DNA of 64,000 nucleotides from Curtobacterium sp. GC_Cur_3 (GTDB lineage Bacteria > Actinomycetota > Actinomycetes > Actinomycetales > Microbacteriaceae): assembly GCF_026544205.1 (NCBI RefSeq), contig NZ_JALNUI010000001.1:1-64000 (forward strand). The letters are read 5' to 3'. The position numbers and the translations under genes are program-made. Each line of letters opens with the position of its first letter. Position 1 is the stretch's first letter. This document shows positions 8,397-19,193 of this stretch, one piece after another. The notes below the pieces were generated by a model that saw only the letters and a program-made list of their open reading frames with translations, was not told the DNA's origin and did not search any database.

Positions 8397-9371
8397 TCAG
8401 GCGTGGGTGGGGAGGTCGTGGACGAAGGCGGCGAGCTCGTCGAGGTTCGCGCGCTCGCAGGTGCGGCGGCCCTCCTCGACGTCGTGGACCATGGCGACGA
8501 TCCGGTCGAACACCGGACCCTGGATGTCCTTGTGCACCTCGTCGACCTCGGTCTTGCGCCTGCGCACCATGAGGTCGCGCCAGATCCCGGACCGGGCCTT
8601 GGCGCTGCGGCGGTTGAACGCGGCGAGGCGGTCGAGGGAGCCGGGCAGGTCGTCGGGCACGAAGCCGTCGAAGGACTCGACCTGGACGGGTGCCTGGTCG
8701 ATGGCCTCCTGCGCGACGGCGATCATCAGCTCCCGGTAGGCGGGCAGCGAGAGCGAGTCGGCGATCGTCAGGTCCGAGACGGCCCCGGCCCAGAGCATCG
8801 CGCCGTAGGCCTCCTTGCCCCACAGGTACCCGAGGACGTTCTCCGTCGGCAGCGCGTACGGCATCGCGTCCGCGAGCAGGCCGACGCGTGGGGTGATCGC
8901 TCCCCCGGCGAGCTCGCCGATCCGGAACGCGGCGATGTTGCCCTGCAGGATCCGCCCCGGCTCGAGGTAGTCCGCGCCGACGTTGATGAAGCTCGACACC
9001 ACGCGCTCGGCGCCGACGACCTCGGACAGAGTGTCGGCGGTCAGCCCGTTCTGGGTGGTGAGCACGTACCCGTCCGGGGCGAGCACCTCGGCGAGCACCC
9101 GGGCAGCGGACGCGGTGTGCAGGCTCTTCACCGCGACGACCGCTGCGCCGACCCCGCCGGCGCCGACCCGCGACGGCAGCTCCTCCGGCGTGACGGCGTC
9201 CACGCGGACCGTGAAGTCCTCGACGGGCCCCTCGATGTGCAGCCCGTGGGCGTTGATCGCGGCGACGTGGTCGGCGTCCGCGTCGCACAGCAGCACGCCG
9301 TGCCCGGCGCGGGCCATGTGTGCGCCGATGGTGCCACCGATCGCGCCGGCGCCGATGATCGTGATGTCCAC
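8397..9371 (-). CDS. KPR-family ketoacid reductase (2-dehydropantoate 2-reductase-like)
   Basis: 324 residues, typical length for the PanE/ApbA family. The N-terminus shows the NADP-binding GAGAIGG (residues 7-13). The C-terminal helical domain has the family signature with a catalytic-type lysine in LWGKEAYGAM. Classical PanE reduces ketopantoate for coenzyme A synthesis. Here the gene lies inside a peptide-uptake array beside an alcohol dehydrogenase, so a catabolic keto- or hydroxy-acid substrate is equally likely. A gap of 39 bp separates it from the DUF885 gene upstream. Confidence 0.8.
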   Translation of the reverse strand: MDITIIGAGAIGGTIGAHMARAGHGVLLCDADADHVAAINAHGLHIEGPVEDFTVRVDAVTPEELPSRVGAGGVGAAVVAVKSLHTASAARVLAEVLAPDGYVLTTQNGLTADTLSEVVGAERVVSSFINVGADYLEPGRILQGNIAAFRIGELAGGAITPRVGLLADAMPYALPTENVLGYLWGKEAYGAMLWAGAVSDLTIADSLSLPAYRELMIAVAQEAIDQAPVQVESFDGFVPDDLPGSLDRLAAFNRRSAKARSGIWRDLMVRRRKTEVDEVHKDIQGPVFDRIVAMVHDVEEGRRTCERANLDELAAFVHDLPTHA

Positions 9372-9410
9372 GGGGGTCCTCCAGGGTCGTACGGACGGGG
9401 GTGGTGCAGG

Positions 9411-11114
9411 TCAGACGGCGGCGGTGGTCCGCTGCTGCCAGCGGGTCACGGCGTCGGCGAGGACGGTCAGCGGGACCGCACCGTTGCCGAGCACGATCTC
9501 GTGGAAGTCGCGGATGGAGAACGCGTCGCCGAGGGCCTCGCGCGCGCCGCTGCGGAGCCGGAGGATCTCGCGTCGGCCGATCATGTACGCCAGCGCCTGT
9601 CCGGGCCAGGCGATGTAGCGGTCGACCTCGCTCCGGACGTGCTCGTCCGTCGTCGCGGTGTTGTCGAGCATGAACTGCACGGCACGCTCGCGGGACCAGC
9701 CGAAGGCGTGCATGCCCGTGTCGACCACGAGTCGGCAGGCCCGGACGGCCCGCATCGAGAGCATCCCGAGCCGCGAGAGGTCGTCGGAGTACAGGCCGGC
9801 GTCGTCCGCGAACTGCTCGGAGTACAGCCCCCAGCCCTCGTTGAAGCTGCAGGCCTCGACGTCGAGGTGTCGTCGGTACCGCGGGATGTCGAGCCGCTGC
9901 GCCATCGCGAGCTGCATGTGGTGTCCCGGGACCGACTCGTGGAAGGTCAGGGCCTCGTACTCGTAGCGGTAGTGCGTCTCGGGCGCGCTGGCGTTGATGC
10001 AGAAGGTCCCCGGACGGCTGCCGTCGACGGCGGGCGGACGGTAGAACCCGAGCGCACTCGACGCGGCGTCGACCTCGTTGATCGGACCGATGGCGCAGTC
10101 GGTGATGTCGTCCGCGGGGAAGTACCGGTCGCGCACGGCCTCGGCACGGGCGAGGGCGTCGTGTGCGACGGCCATGATCTCCTCGCTCGAGGTGAACCGG
10201 AGCGCCGGGTCCTCGCGGAGTCGGGTGGCGATGGCGGCGAAGTCGCGCAGCCCGAACAGCCGGTCCCCGATCTCGGCGGCCTCGGCGCGGATGCCCTCGA
10301 GCTCCTCGAGCCCGATCCGGTGCACCTCGTCCGGGGTCAGGTCGGTCGTGGTGTGCCGGGCGACCGCGGCGACGTACCCCTCGGTCCCGCCGGGCACCTC
10401 GCTGATGCCGACGTGCTCGTCGTCACGCGCCACCGGCAGCAGTGCGCGGAGCGCCACGGCCAGTGCGGCCATCCCGGGGCGCACGGACTGCGCGACGAGG
10501 TCCTCCGACTGCGCGACCAGCGACGCCGCCTCGGCCACCGTCGCGGTGCGGGCGGGCTCGAGCAGTGGGTCCTCGGCGAGCGGCAGCCCCAGGTACCCCT
10601 CGAGCTGCTCGACGGCGTGCAGGACACCCATGCTCGTCGGGACACGGCCGGCGGCGGCCTCGTCGGCATACCGCTCCCCCAGCGCGACGAACATCGCGCC
10701 GAGCCCGGCGAGCCGGGACGTGTACCGGGCTGCCGCGGCGCGGTCCGGGACCGTCATCGCGGGCACGGCCTGGAACACGAGGCCCTGCCGGCTGACGTAG
10801 CCCTTGGCCGAGGCGTTCGCCGCCCAGAGTGCGTGGCGGGCGTCCGCCGCGGCACCGCGGGCCAGGGCGACGAGCACGTCCCGGTCGACGCGGCCGGCGT
10901 CGTCGAGGTCCTCCGCCGGCAGCGCCGCGGCCTCCTCCGCCACGGCTTCGAGAAGGTCGGCTGCGCGGTCGCTCGCCGCCCGCGACGGGTCCCCCGGCAG
11001 GTGGTCGAACTCCGTGATCCCGAGCAGGGTCGCGTTGTACGGGTCGTACGTGTGCTGCGCGACGAAGTACCGCTCGCCGAGGGCGTGCAGTCGGGTGGCC
11101 GTGTCGGTGGTCAA
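9411..11114 (-). CDS. DUF885-family metallohydrolase/peptidase-like protein
   Basis: 567-residue cytoplasmic protein (no signal peptide) of the DUF885 family, whose members resemble metallocarboxypeptidases. The zinc-type motif HESVPGHH is clear, and a downstream glutamate-containing EGWGLYSEQ fits the third ligand. The start is a TTG at 11112-11114 with GGAGG six bases upstream; no ATG or GTG in frame fits as well. The 5' leader (about 11127-11170) is a run of imperfect GGACGAACA/GAACAGGGA-type repeats. In context it should cleave an imported peptide or amide, but the substrate is unknown. Confidence 0.8.
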   Translation of the reverse strand: MTTDTATRLHALGERYFVAQHTYDPYNATLLGITEFDHLPGDPSRAASDRAADLLEAVAEEAAALPAEDLDDAGRVDRDVLVALARGAAADARHALWAANASAKGYVSRQGLVFQAVPAMTVPDRAAAARYTSRLAGLGAMFVALGERYADEAAAGRVPTSMGVLHAVEQLEGYLGLPLAEDPLLEPARTATVAEAASLVAQSEDLVAQSVRPGMAALAVALRALLPVARDDEHVGISEVPGGTEGYVAAVARHTTTDLTPDEVHRIGLEELEGIRAEAAEIGDRLFGLRDFAAIATRLREDPALRFTSSEEIMAVAHDALARAEAVRDRYFPADDITDCAIGPINEVDAASSALGFYRPPAVDGSRPGTFCINASAPETHYRYEYEALTFHESVPGHHMQLAMAQRLDIPRYRRHLDVEACSFNEGWGLYSEQFADDAGLYSDDLSRLGMLSMRAVRACRLVVDTGMHAFGWSRERAVQFMLDNTATTDEHVRSEVDRYIAWPGQALAYMIGRREILRLRSGAREALGDAFSIRDFHEIVLGNGAVPLTVLADAVTRWQQRTTAAV

Positions 11115-11126
11115 GGGTCCTCCAGA

Positions 11127-11170
11127 GGACAGGAACAGGGACGAACAGGAACGAACAGGGACAGGGACAG
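11127..11170. repeat. Imperfect GAACAGGGA-type tandem repeats
   Basis: Repeats of ACAGGGAC/AACAGGAAC type occupy the 83-bp gap between the SDR and DUF885 genes, just upstream of the DUF885 ribosome binding site. Confidence 0.6.
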
Positions 11171-11197
11171 GACGGACTGGAGGCTCGCGCAGCCGAC

Positions 11198-11977
11198 TCA
11201 GAAGAGCGAGTGGCCGCCGTCGACGGAGAGCGTCTGCCCGCTCACCCATCCAGCGTCCGGGGCGACGAAGAAGGACACGGCACGGGCGATGTCCTCGGGC
11301 GTGCCGGTCCGGCGCACCGCGATCCGCTCGACCAGGGCGCGCTGCCCCTCGGGCCCGTAGGAGTCCCACTGCGCCTGCGTCGTCGGGTTCGACAGCACGA
11401 AGCCGGGCGCGATGCAGTTCGCGGTGATGCCGTACTGGCCGAGTTCGTGCGCCATCTGTCGGGTGAAGCCGATCTGTGCCGCCTTCGCCGCGGTGTACGC
11501 CTGGATGCCGGTGAGGCTGACACTCCGACCGGCACCGGAGGCGATCATCACGATCCGGCCCCACCCGCGCGGCTTCATGCTCCGGACGGCGGCGCGCGTG
11601 CAGTTCCGCGTGGTCGTGAGGTTGGCATGCAGGACGGCGTCCCAGGCCTCGTCCGAGAGCTCCTCGATCGGGGTGTGCGTCTGCCCGACCACGCCGCCGG
11701 CCACGTTCACCAGCACGTCGACGGGACCGAGCGCGGCGAACCAGGCATCGGTCGCCGCGGAGTCACTGAGGTCGACGTCGTCCCGGTCCACCCGGTGCAC
11801 GACCGCTCCGTCGGCGGCGAGCCGGTCCGCGATGCCGGACCCGATGCCCTGGGCCGCACCTGTGACCACCGCGACCCGACCTGCGAGCGTCTCCCCGGGC
11901 CTCCCGGCCGGAGCAGCCGGAGCAGCCGGAGCAGCCAACCCAGCCGAACCGTCCGACCCGTCGACACCCGCGCTCAC
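11198..11977 (-). CDS. Short-chain dehydrogenase/reductase with Ala/Pro repeat leader
   Basis: 259-residue classical SDR. The cofactor motif TGAAQGIGSG, NVAGG, a catalytic Ser (IASGAG) and YTAAK are all visible, followed by an SDR C-terminus ending VDGGHSLF. The start is a GTG at 11975-11977 overlapping the TGA of the regulator gene by 4 bp, with a G-rich Shine-Dalgarno. The first about 25 residues are a low-complexity APAAPAAPAG-type linker encoded by three GCCGGAGCA-like repeats; the fold begins after it. It probably works on a hydroxy- or keto-intermediate of the peptide-derived pathway. Confidence 0.85.
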   Translation of the reverse strand: MSAGVDGSDGSAGLAAPAAPAAPAGRPGETLAGRVAVVTGAAQGIGSGIADRLAADGAVVHRVDRDDVDLSDSAATDAWFAALGPVDVLVNVAGGVVGQTHTPIEELSDEAWDAVLHANLTTTRNCTRAAVRSMKPRGWGRIVMIASGAGRSVSLTGIQAYTAAKAAQIGFTRQMAHELGQYGITANCIAPGFVLSNPTTQAQWDSYGPEGQRALVERIAVRRTGTPEDIARAVSFFVAPDAGWVSGQTLSVDGGHSLF

Positions 11978-12918
11978 AGCGCGCCCCCGGTCCCCGGCAG
12001 GGCGAGCGCCTCGACGTTGCCGGCCCCGACCTCGCGGGGTCCGGTGTCGTCGCGGACGTCCTCCTCGGCGTGGGCGGCACGGGAGGCGCGGGTGATCCGC
12101 ACCGACTCCTCCCACTGCCGCATCCGCTCCAGCCCGCGGGGCCCAGCGGCGCGCAGCACGCCCTCGACCAGGGCCTCGATGAGGACCAGCAGCGGCGTCA
12201 TGGAGTCGAACGGGATGCCGTCGACGGTGACCGGGAGCACGATGTCCGCGCTCTCGACCACGGGCGACAGCGACGTGTCGGTGATGAGCAGGACGGTCGC
12301 GCCCTGGCGCTTCGCCGCGGCCGCCGCCTGCTGCGCGACGAGCTCGTGCCGGCGGAAGTCCATCACGACGACGACCCCGCCCTTGCCGAGCTGCAGGAAC
12401 CGGCCGACGTCGTGGCCGAGCGGCTCGGCGACGAAGTCGACGTTCGGCAGGATCTGGTCGAGCTGCGCCGCGAGCACCATCGCGAAGTACCGGCTGAAGT
12501 AGCCGCCCAGCAGCGCGACCTGCTTGGGACGGTCGGCGAGCACGGCGACTGCCCGGTCGAACTCGCTCGGCGGGACGCTCGTGCCGAGCGACTCGACGAG
12601 CGCGACACGGTCGGCGATGGCGCGACCGAGCGTGCCGCCGTCGCCGAGGGCGATCCCCTCCTGGGAGCGGCGGAGCGGGCTGTTGAGGTGGTCGGCGATC
12701 TCGTCGCGGACCCGCGCCTGGAAGTCCGGCCAGCTGCCGAACCCGAGTCGGCTCGCGAGCCGCAGGACCGTCGGCGTGCTCGTCCCGGCGGTGCGGGCGA
12801 GGCTCGCGGCGCTCTCCGTCCCCGCGGTGGGCCAGGCGGCCAGCAGGGCGCGGGCGACCTTGCGCTCCGCCGGGCTCAGCTCGTCCATGCGGGCGAAGAC
12901 CTCGTCGTTGATGGGCAT
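11974..12918 (-). CDS. RpiR/MurR-family transcriptional regulator
   Basis: 314 residues with the two-domain layout of RpiR-type regulators. An N-terminal helix-turn-helix lies at about 35-80 (SLARTAGTSTPTVLRLASRL), and a SIS sugar-phosphate-type sensor domain from about 125 to 260 contains VALLGGYFSRYF and VVVVMDFRRHE. Such proteins sense phosphosugars or related metabolites and regulate neighbouring catabolic operons. It sits in the middle of the array, so it most likely controls it. The palindrome at 20832-20849 is a candidate site. The gene is preceded by GGTGGTCGTGGTGCTCGT-type repeats and GC-rich inverted repeats. Confidence 0.88.
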   Translation of the reverse strand: MPINDEVFARMDELSPAERKVARALLAAWPTAGTESAASLARTAGTSTPTVLRLASRLGFGSWPDFQARVRDEIADHLNSPLRRSQEGIALGDGGTLGRAIADRVALVESLGTSVPPSEFDRAVAVLADRPKQVALLGGYFSRYFAMVLAAQLDQILPNVDFVAEPLGHDVGRFLQLGKGGVVVVMDFRRHELVAQQAAAAAKRQGATVLLITDTSLSPVVESADIVLPVTVDGIPFDSMTPLLVLIEALVEGVLRAAGPRGLERMRQWEESVRITRASRAAHAEEDVRDDTGPREVGAGNVEALALPGTGGAL

Positions 12919-12929
12919 CCCAGCTCCTC

Positions 12930-13030
12930 GTCGTCGGTGGTGGTCGTGGTGCTCGTCGTGCTCGTGATCGCGAGCCTGGCAGGCCCGACCGGACGGACGC
13001 CCGGACGGGCGCCCGGACGGGCGCCCGCCC
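12930..13030. repeat. Low-complexity and 12-bp self-complementary tandem repeats
   Basis: The 117-bp gap between the regulator and the isoaspartyl peptidase gene holds TGGTCGTGGTGCTCGT-type repeats (about 12930-12975), then two copies of GCCCGGACGGGC at 12999-13010 and 13011-13022. The latter can fold into a strong hairpin just after the peptidase stop and may act as a terminator or processing site. Confidence 0.6.
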
Positions 13031-13035
13031 GCGGC

Positions 13036-13986
13036 TCAGGTCCGGAGCACCAGGCCGCTGCCGTCGTCGAACGCCGCGAACATCGTCGGCGAGTTGTGGG
13101 CCACGACGACCCGGCCGTCCGCGCCGACGGCGACGAGTCCGCCGCTGGCGTGCTCCTCGGTCAGCTCCTGCTGGATGGTCGCGGCGACGGCGTCGTGCAG
13201 CGCGCTGCCGCCGTACCGCATCCGCGCGACGATGTCGTAGGACACGACCCCGCGGATGAACGCCTCGCCCTCGCCCGTGCAGGAGATCGCGGCGAACCCG
13301 TCGAGCGCGTAGGTGCCGGCCCCGATGATCGGCGAGTCGCCGACACGGCCGTCCTCCTGGTTCGCCATGCCGCCGGTCGACGTGGCCGCCGCGATGGAGC
13401 CGGTCCGGTCGCGGGCCACGGCCCCGACGGTGCCGTGCCGCGGTGCGACGAGCCGGTCCGCCAGGATGCGGGCGAGCTGCGCCTGCCGGGCCTCGGTGAC
13501 GAAGTAGTCCTGCTCCGCGGTGGCGAGTCCCCACGACTCGACGAGCGCGCGGGTCGGGTGCACCAGGAGCAGGTGGGCGGACCGTTCCATGACGGCGCGC
13601 GCCAGGTGCACGGGGTTGCGGGCATGCCGGGAGGCTGCGATCGCCCCCGCCAGGCCGGTGCGGCCGTCCATCACGGCCGCGTCCAGTTCCACCTCGCCGT
13701 CGGTCGTCAGGGCGGCGCCCCGTCCGGCGTTGAAGAGCGGGTCGTCCTCGAGCTGCTCGACGGTCGCGCAGACCGCGTCGAGCGCGGAGCCGTCCTGGTC
13801 GAGGACCGCTTCGCCGGCTCGGTAGGCGCGCGTCAGGCCCGCCTCGAAGCGCTCGCGCTCCTCGGCGGCGAGCTCCTGGATCCGGCCGCCGGCACCGCCG
13901 TGCAGGGCGAGCGACCAGCCGCGGACCGCCGGCACGTCGAACAGGACGGTGTCGCGCGGCGGGGCGATGGACTCCTCGGCGGGCAT
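13036..13986 (-). CDS. Isoaspartyl peptidase/L-asparaginase (type 2, Ntn-hydrolase)
   Basis: 316 residues, the usual length for the T2 family (E. coli IaaA is 321). These proteins self-cleave to expose a Thr nucleophile and hydrolyse beta-aspartyl dipeptides and asparagine. The N-terminal HGGAGG (residues 29-34) and the cleavage motif HGTVGAV with Thr186 as nucleophile are present, as are the later motifs TGGM and GDSPIIGAG. The stop of the M55 gene overlaps its ATG by 1 bp, so the two peptidases are co-translated. Presence with a D-aminopeptidase and an oligopeptide transporter suggests use of isoaspartyl-containing peptides. Confidence 0.92.
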   Translation of the reverse strand: MPAEESIAPPRDTVLFDVPAVRGWSLALHGGAGGRIQELAAEERERFEAGLTRAYRAGEAVLDQDGSALDAVCATVEQLEDDPLFNAGRGAALTTDGEVELDAAVMDGRTGLAGAIAASRHARNPVHLARAVMERSAHLLLVHPTRALVESWGLATAEQDYFVTEARQAQLARILADRLVAPRHGTVGAVARDRTGSIAAATSTGGMANQEDGRVGDSPIIGAGTYALDGFAAISCTGEGEAFIRGVVSYDIVARMRYGGSALHDAVAATIQQELTEEHASGGLVAVGADGRVVVAHNSPTMFAAFDDGSGLVLRT

Positions 13987-14815
13987 CAGCGCCCTCCGGC
14001 CTGGCGGGTGATGTAGTTCACGGCGACGAAGCGCGTGAACACCGAGAGCAGGTCGTCACCGCTGATCGCGATGGTCCTGGTGGCGATCCGGTCGACGCCG
14101 CCGACCCAGGTCGCGACGTCGGCCATGTCGGCCGTGGCGACGTCGAGCTCCAGGGTGGCCGGTCCCTCGATCGCCCGGGTGCGCATCTCGGGGATCCGCT
14201 CGACGGCGGTCTTCGCGGCCTCGCGGATGCGGCGGCACGACTCGGTCGGGTGCAGCGCGTCGGCGCTGGCCCGGGTGATCGAGGTCTTCGTCACGACGTG
14301 CTCGGCGTCCGGTGCGAAGGGCTCGGTCTCGTCCCAGGTGACCTCGTCGCCGGTGACGAGGGCGATCGGCACGCCGTGGTGCGAGGTGACGAGGGCGTTG
14401 ATGCCGCTCTCCCCCACCCAGGTGCCGTCGACGCGGGCGCCGGTGAACACCTCGGGGTTGTACGTGTGTGACAGGACCGACGGCGCCCCCGAGATCGAGC
14501 CGTGGTACCCGACCAGGAACGCGCCGTCGACCGAGGCGTCGAGGCCCTGCATCATGTACATCGGCTTGTGGCGACCGGTGATGAACCGCACCTTGTCGGG
14601 GTGCACGACGGCACGCGGGTCGAGGTTCGACATCCGGCTGTGCGAGTCGTTGAGCAGCACCTCGGTGGCACCGCCGGCGACGGCGCCCTCGATGGCGGCG
14701 TTCACCTCGTCGAGGAGCAGTGCGCACCCCTGGGCGTAGCCGTCGCTGCCCGGGCGGCACTGGTCCCAGTCGACGATGCCGGCGACGCCCTCCATGTCGT
14801 ACGAGATCCAGATCT

Positions 14816-14819
<4 letters not shown>
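13986..14819 (-). CDS. M55-family D-aminopeptidase (DppA-type)
   Basis: 277 residues, matching Bacillus DppA in length. The family releases N-terminal D-amino acids from peptides and uses two zinc ions. Zinc ligands Asp8 and Glu10 are exactly placed (MKIWISYDMEG). Downstream are the histidine-bearing motifs NDSHSRM, TGRHKP and GYHG, and the acidic TGDEVTWDE. It overlaps the ABC ATPase gene upstream by 4 bp. In Bacillus the DppA peptidase is encoded next to a dipeptide transporter, the same arrangement as here. Peptidoglycan-derived D-Ala peptides are the natural guess at substrate. Confidence 0.93.
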
Positions 14820-17262
<2,443 letters not shown>

Positions 17263-17263
17263 G

Positions 17264-18148
17264 TCAGCGCCTCCGGTCGGGGCTCAGCAGGTCGCTGATG
17301 CCGTCGCCGAGCCAGGACAGGCCGAGGCTCGTGACGACGACGACCAGCCCGGGGATCGTGGTCTGCTGCCACTGGGTGGTGATGAACTCCTGGCCGTCCA
17401 CGATCATCGAGCCCCACTCGGCCGTCGGTGGCTCGATGCCCAGGCCGAGGTAGCCGAGCGTGACGATCGCCATGATGTCCATCACGATGTCGCTCATCGC
17501 GTAGATCACCGCCTGGCTCATCACGTTCGGGGCGATGTGGCGGACGAGCAGCCGGGCGTGGGACATGCCGCCGAGCCGGGCGGCGACGACGTAGTCCTGC
17601 TGGCGGGCGACGATGACCTCGCCGCGGACGATCTTGGCGTAGGACACCCACGAGACCGCCGCGATCGCGAGGTAGATGCTCGTCTCCCCCGCGCCGAGGA
17701 CGAAGACCAGCACGATGACCATGACGTAGAAGGGGAACGCGAAGAACACGTCGACGATGCGCATCAGGATGGTGTCGACGATGCCACCGACGTACCCGGC
17801 GATCGCCCCGATGACGCTGCCCACGACGAACGGGATGAGCACCGCGAGGAAGCCGACGCGCAGGTCGACGCGGGCGCCCCAGATCAGGCGGGACAGGACG
17901 TCGCGGCCGTACTTGTCGGTGCCGAGCCAGTGCGCGGCGCTCGGGGACTCGAGTGCCTGCTCGAGGTGCTGGGCGATCGGGTCGTAGGGCGCGATCACCG
18001 GGGCCAGCACGGCGACGAGCACCAGCAGGCCGACGATGACGATGCCCGCCATCAGGGAGCCGTTGCGGTACCAGGCGCGGAGCGACCGGGAGCGCGACGC
18101 CCGACGGCGCTGCTTGAAGCCCACGAGCGCGGCGGTGGGGGTGGTCAT
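17264..18148 (-). CDS. Peptide ABC transporter permease (DppC/OppC-type)
   Basis: 294-residue inner-membrane permease. A cytoplasmic Arg-rich N-terminus (KQRRRASRSRSLRAW) precedes the first membrane helix, followed by the OppC N-terminal signature GTDKYGRDVLSRLI. Further hydrophobic helices follow, along with the EAA-type cytoplasmic loop (AARLGGMSHARLLVRHIAPN) that contacts the ATPases. It starts 4 bp inside the DppB-type gene and ends 1 bp before the DppD-type ATG, so it is tightly coupled. It pairs with DppB to form the translocation channel. Confidence 0.93.
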   Translation of the reverse strand: MTTPTAALVGFKQRRRASRSRSLRAWYRNGSLMAGIVIVGLLVLVAVLAPVIAPYDPIAQHLEQALESPSAAHWLGTDKYGRDVLSRLIWGARVDLRVGFLAVLIPFVVGSVIGAIAGYVGGIVDTILMRIVDVFFAFPFYVMVIVLVFVLGAGETSIYLAIAAVSWVSYAKIVRGEVIVARQQDYVVAARLGGMSHARLLVRHIAPNVMSQAVIYAMSDIVMDIMAIVTLGYLGLGIEPPTAEWGSMIVDGQEFITTQWQQTTIPGLVVVVTSLGLSWLGDGISDLLSPDRRR

Positions 18149-19104
18149 GGGGTGGTGCCTCCGGCCAGGTCGACCCGCGGGTCGAGCATCGTGTAGACGA
18201 CGTCGGTCAGGATCCCGACCACGACGACGAAGATCGCGACGAACAGCGTCACGCCCTGGATCGTCGGGAAGTCACGGGCGAAGATCGCGTTCACCATGAG
18301 CGAGCCGAGGCCCGGCAGCGCGAACACCTTCTCGATGACGAGCGACCCGCCGACCAGGTACCCGAGGTTCACGCCGATGATCGACACCGTCGGGATCGCC
18401 GCGTTGCGGAGCACGTGGTCGCGGAACAGCGGCATGCCAGCGGCGCCCTTCGACTTCGCGGTGCCCACGTACTCGGACTCGAGCACCCCGATCATCGACG
18501 CCCGGAGGCTCCTGATGATCGTCGGGGACATCGCGATCGCCAGCGTCAGCGCCGGCAGGAACAGGAAGTACAGGTGGGCGCCGGCACCGTCGCCGTACCC
18601 ACCGACGGGGAAGGCCCGCACGTTCACGGCGAGCAGCAGGATCAGCATGATGCCGACCCAGAACTGCGGCATGCCCTGACCGAGCAGGGTGAACCCGCGG
18701 GCGAACAGGTCGCCGGCGCGGTTCGGACGGCTCGCGGCGAGCGAGGCGAGCGGGATGCTGATCACGAGCGCCATCACCAGCGCGAGGCCGAGGAGCGACA
18801 GGGTGACCGGCACCGCCTGCAGCACCAGCTGCCCGACGGGGAGCTGGTAGGTGAGGCTCGTGCCGAGGTTGCCGTGCACGATCTGCCCGAGGAACCGGAA
18901 GTACTGCTCCCACAGCGGGCGGTCCAGGCCGAGCTGTTCGGTCAGCGCCGCGACGCTGGCCTTCGTCGCCCGTTCGCCGAGGAGCGCGAGTGCCGCGTTG
19001 CCCGGCAGCAGGTGGGAGAGGAAGAACACGATGATGGTCACGCCGAACGCGACCGGGACGGCCTGCAGGAGCCGTCCGGGGATGAACCGGAGCCGGTGGA
19101 GCAT
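18145..19104 (-). CDS. Peptide ABC transporter permease (DppB/OppB-type)
   Basis: 319 residues. The typical DppB N-terminus (first helix with FGVTIIVFFLSHLLPG) is followed by the large periplasmic loop and five further membrane helices, with the EAA loop (SKGAAGMPLFRDHVLRNA) near the end. The frame is open to 19197, but the ATG at 19102-19104 has GGAAAGG upstream and gives the family's normal start. The gene follows the binding-protein gene after an 89-bp gap containing two hairpins. Confidence 0.93.
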   Translation of the reverse strand: MLHRLRFIPGRLLQAVPVAFGVTIIVFFLSHLLPGNAALALLGERATKASVAALTEQLGLDRPLWEQYFRFLGQIVHGNLGTSLTYQLPVGQLVLQAVPVTLSLLGLALVMALVISIPLASLAASRPNRAGDLFARGFTLLGQGMPQFWVGIMLILLLAVNVRAFPVGGYGDGAGAHLYFLFLPALTLAIAMSPTIIRSLRASMIGVLESEYVGTAKSKGAAGMPLFRDHVLRNAAIPTVSIIGVNLGYLVGGSLVIEKVFALPGLGSLMVNAIFARDFPTIQGVTLFVAIFVVVVGILTDVVYTMLDPRVDLAGGTTP

Positions 19105-19125
19105 GACTGCCTTTCCGAGAGGGGC

Positions 19126-19189
19126 GGTGGGGTCCGACCGGAGTCGGACCCCACCGGTGTCGGGGTCCGGCGGGCGGCCGGACCCCGAC
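19126..19189 (-). terminator. Tandem hairpins between binding-protein and permease genes
   Basis: Two strong stem-loops stand back to back. 19126-19138 pairs with 19143-19155 (13 bp, 4-nt loop) and 19159-19170 pairs with 19178-19189 (12 bp). No T-run follows, so they more likely protect the 3' end of the binding-protein mRNA or attenuate read-through than fully terminate. Confidence 0.65.
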
Positions 19190-19193
19190 GGAG

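Noticed and set aside
8397-9371. Calling the KPR-family gene panE
   Set aside because: Family membership is clear but the catabolic neighbourhood does not support a pantothenate role.
8403-11360. A 985-codon plus-strand open frame
   Set aside because: It lies antisense to the KPR and DUF885 genes, has Val/Asp/Gly/Arg shadow composition and no protein motifs; long antisense frames are expected at this GC content.
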